6,552 bases of DNA from JBDREF01 sp043820045 (GTDB lineage: Bacteria > Planctomycetota > Phycisphaerae > Sedimentisphaerales > Anaerobacaceae), in contig JBDREF010000503.1 of NCBI GenBank assembly GCA_043820045.1, positions 1-6,552 of the forward strand, read 5' to 3'. A program made the translations under genes and the position numbers. Each line of letters starts with the position of its first letter. The stretch's first letter is position 1. Positions 5,303 through 6,552 of the stretch are shown one piece after another. The notes under the pieces were generated by a model. That model worked only from the letters and a program-made list of their open reading frames with translations, searched no databases and had not been told where the DNA came from.

Positions 5303-5803
5303 TTACTCTTCGCTCTGTTTTATCTGGTCCCGCAGCTTGGCGGCCAGCTCGTAATCTTCGCTCTGCACCGCGGCGGCTAATCGCCGGCGCAGGTTCAGCA
5401 GCTCCATCTGTTTCTTGGTATCGCCCGGCGCCCTTGAGGGGACTTTGCCGCAGTGAGTCATATTGCCGTCGTGAGCCTTTTCGATGAGCGGGCGAAGCGA
5501 TTTCTCAAAAACGTCATAATCGTGAGGACAACCCAGGGTCCCTTCCTTGCGGAACTGGGCGAGAGTGAAGCCGCAGTTCGGACACGCAAGCTCCTGCTCC
5601 GAAGAAGTGCCGGAAAGCTCGGCATCGCTCGGCTGCACGGCGAGTAGATTGCTGAGCAGCTCGTTTATCGGAATATGACTCTTGACCGCGATATCCTGCT
5701 CGCTGGCGCAATGCTCGCAGATGTGTATCTCGCTGCGAATACCGTCGGTAATCTCTGTGAGATGAATCGTCGCATCATGCTTGTTGCATATCTGACATTG
5801 CAT
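5303..5803 (-). CDS. mcsA: McsA-like zinc-binding protein with UvrB/UvrC motif, activator of McsB
   Basis: In Firmicutes McsA binds metal through Cys pairs and activates the arginine kinase McsB. This 166-residue protein starts MQCQICNK (Cys3, Cys6) and continues with CEHC (29-32), CPNC (74-77) and GCPHDYDVF (91-99). It ends in a UvrB/UvrC-type helical motif (about 131-166, ELAAKLRDQIK). The fourth Cys pair is incomplete: C92-P-H-D replaces the CxxC seen in Bacillus-type McsA, so H94 or D95 may act as ligand. A Cys also occurs in the HCGKVP segment (C118). The start at 5803 is chosen because MxCxxC is the family start and AGGAG lies 10 nt upstream; an in-frame GTG at 5881 would add 26 residues and lies just after the predicted -10 box. 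Located directly upstream of mcsB. Confidence 0.88.
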   Translation of the reverse strand: MQCQICNKHDATIHLTEITDGIRSEIHICEHCASEQDIAVKSHIPINELLSNLLAVQPSDAELSGTSSEQELACPNCGFTLAQFRKEGTLGCPHDYDVFEKSLRPLIEKAHDGNMTHCGKVPSRAPGDTKKQMELLNLRRRLAAAVQSEDYELAAKLRDQIKQSEE

Positions 5804-5889
5804 ATTGACTTTGCTCCTGCTCTTGTCTGTTCCGCGTGCACCCCTGTTCGAAGTACCCGCCCTTCGCAGATCACGCTCCACTATCTGTC

Positions 5890-5917
5890 ATTATATCAGA
5901 ATAAGCTCTTCTTGCAA
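5890..5917 (-). promoter_or_regulatory. Sigma-70-type promoter of the mcsA-mcsB operon
   Basis: On the minus strand, TTGCAA (5917-5912), a 16-nt spacer and a perfect TATAAT (5895-5890) lie upstream of mcsA. The start point should be near 5883, giving a leader of about 80 nt before the ATG at 5803. No CtsR heptad repeat or CIRCE element was seen around it. The rest of the 190-nt gap to the QueD-like gene holds only a 10-bp palindrome CGGAATTCCG (5939-5948) and a loose CCAATT/AATTGG inverted repeat (5962-5992). Confidence 0.6.
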
Positions 5918-5993
5918 TAGGCACTGAAAGGATAGTGTCGGAATTCCGCTCAAATAATCGACCAATTCACGAACCAACTTCAGGCTAATTGGC

Positions 5994-6359
5994 TCATCTG
6001 CAAAACGTTGCCGAGCAGCCCGGCTCCTCAACTACCCTGATATTTCGCAGTTTCACGCCGTCCGGCAGGGCGTCCCGGAGCTTGTCATATATATACTTAG
6101 CTACGTTTTCGGCCGAAGGATTGTTCTGCCGGAAGTGGTCGTCTCTCTCCAACGCCGCATCGCTAAAACCGGCTATAACCTCATCGAGCATCGCCCTGAG
6201 CAGGTGGAAATCCATCACAACCCCCATATCGTTGAGCTTTTCGCTGCCGACATCCGCTGTAACCAGCCAGTCGTGGCTGTGAACGGGTTCTTTCCGGCCG
6301 CCCGGCAGGGTCAACTGATGCGACGCCCGAAAAGACGTCTCGACGCTGATAGTAAACAT
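5994..6359 (-). CDS. queD: 6-pyruvoyl-/6-carboxytetrahydropterin synthase family protein (QueD/PTPS-like), catalytic Cys absent
   Basis: The 121-residue T-fold protein has the family signature. Zinc ligands are H14 (FRASHQL) and H27/H29 (VHSHDW). GVVMDF (46-51), D74-H75 (RDDHFR), NPSAENVAKYI (80-90) and a C-terminal E111/E112-PGCSATF follow. QueD makes 6-carboxytetrahydropterin from dihydroneopterin triphosphate for queuosine; related PTPS enzymes act in biopterin or folate routes. In E. coli QueD the catalytic Cys lies four residues before the first His of HGH. Here that position is K23, with E24 next to it, and HGH is HSH. A Glu replacing or accompanying Cys is the described mark of PTPS-III proteins, so the activity could differ. 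The start at 6359 is chosen because GAGGA lies 7 nt upstream; an in-frame ATG at 6422 has no ribosome site and would translate the heptamer repeat. No other queuosine gene is visible. The family call is firm, the exact reaction not. Confidence 0.85.
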   Translation of the reverse strand: MFTISVETSFRASHQLTLPGGRKEPVHSHDWLVTADVGSEKLNDMGVVMDFHLLRAMLDEVIAGFSDAALERDDHFRQNNPSAENVAKYIYDKLRDALPDGVKLRNIRVVEEPGCSATFCR

Positions 6360-6371
6360 ATCTTTATCCTC

Positions 6372-6430
6372 GATGCCCGACACTTGATCCTCAACGAGCA
6401 CCGAGTATCCAGCATCGAACATTGAGCACT
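6372..6430. repeat. Degenerate 7-nt tandem repeat in the coaD to queD spacer
   Basis: The spacer is built of imperfect heptamers on the plus strand, with approximate consensus GAGCATC. Five consecutive units begin at 6396, 6403, 6410, 6417 and 6424, and three more diverged units begin at 6372, 6379 and 6386, followed by a 3-nt slip. The array fills almost the entire gap from 12 nt upstream of the QueD-like start to the base before the coaD stop codon. Because it lacks stops in one frame, it produces a false N-terminal extension of the QueD-like protein. Confidence 0.65.
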
Positions 6431-6552
6431 TTACGGTTCTGCCTTATTAAGGCGCTTTTTCAGACGCTCGTGAATATTCTGTGGAATCAGGTTCGACAGG
6501 TCGCCGCCCAATGAGGCGACCTCGCGAATCAGCGTCGAGCTGGTGAAGCCGT
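6431..6552 (-). CDS. coaD: Pantetheine-phosphate adenylyltransferase, C-terminal fragment (5' end outside the window)
   Basis: The last 39 codons and TAA stop (6431-6433) are present, running off the right edge. The visible sequence reads GFTSSTLIREVASLGGDLS followed by NLIPQNIHERLKKRL, which matches the C-terminal ISSS(L/T)(I/V)(R/K)EVA...GD...P..V...L pattern of CoaD. CoaD transfers AMP from ATP to 4'-phosphopantetheine in coenzyme A synthesis. The SST-x-x-R stretch is part of the conserved nucleotide-binding motif of this nucleotidyltransferase family. The N-terminal HxGH motif lies beyond the window. The QueD-like gene follows on the same strand after 71 nt with no evident terminator, so the two may be co-transcribed. 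Confidence 0.88.
   Translation of the reverse strand, partial: GFTSSTLIREVASLGGDLSNLIPQNIHERLKKRLNKAEP

Noticed and set aside
5804..5881. N-terminal extension of McsA to GTG at 5881
   Set aside because: The 26 extra residues are Arg-rich with no family similarity and begin close to the predicted transcription start. The ATG at 5803 starts the conserved MxCxxC and has AGGAG upstream.
6360..6422. N-terminal extension of the QueD-like protein to ATG at 6422
   Set aside because: The extension is the translated heptamer repeat and has no ribosome site. The ATG at 6359 has GAGGA 7 nt upstream and aligns with family starts.

Overview
The window reads as a piece of a bacterial chromosome, most likely from a Planctomycetota (Phycisphaerae-like) genome. 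This rests on the DnaK N-terminal region (a GRRHHEVSSEEK-type stretch inside the insert typical of Gram-negative DnaK), on the left-end protein, which resembles acetylxylan-esterase-like proteins I associate with that phylum, and on a McsA/McsB pair outside the usual Firmicutes ctsR-mcsA-mcsB-clpC context. The taxonomic call is an inference from remembered family resemblance, not a search.

Layout. Positions 1-342 hold the 3' end of a plus-strand gene. All other genes lie on the minus strand. A long hairpin at 379-460 with A/T tracts on both sides separates that gene from convergent dnaK (548-2476). Upstream of dnaK is an excellent sigma-54 promoter match (2521-2537) and a 13-bp palindrome about 130 bp before the predicted transcription start. 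Next comes a small HigA-like helix-turn-helix gene (2719-3150) with no toxin partner. Positions 3151-4131 hold a cassette: a GIY-YIG nuclease gene (3553-3849) bracketed by two directly repeated, about 130-bp composite repeats, with a third partial copy ending 11 nt from the mcsB stop codon. Then come mcsB (4132-5274) and mcsA (5303-5803) as a two-gene operon with its own sigma-70-type promoter (5890-5917). A QueD/PTPS-family gene lacking the usual catalytic Cys (5994-6359) follows, then a degenerate 7-nt tandem repeat (6372-6430), and the 3' end of coaD (6431-6552).

How the parts fit together. dnaK (Hsp70 chaperone) and mcsAB (protein-arginine kinase and its zinc-binding activator, which marks proteins for Clp proteolysis in Firmicutes) are both protein-quality-control functions. 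They appear to use different promoter classes and are separated by the orphan regulator and the repeat/nuclease cassette. coaD and the QueD-like gene belong to cofactor/pterin metabolism and may be co-transcribed.

Most interesting signals: the GIY-YIG gene with flanking hairpin-pair repeats, which is organised like a REP/BIME system with a GIY-YIG nuclease where a RAYT transposase would be expected; the sigma-54-type promoter on dnaK; and the Cys-less PTPS-like active site.
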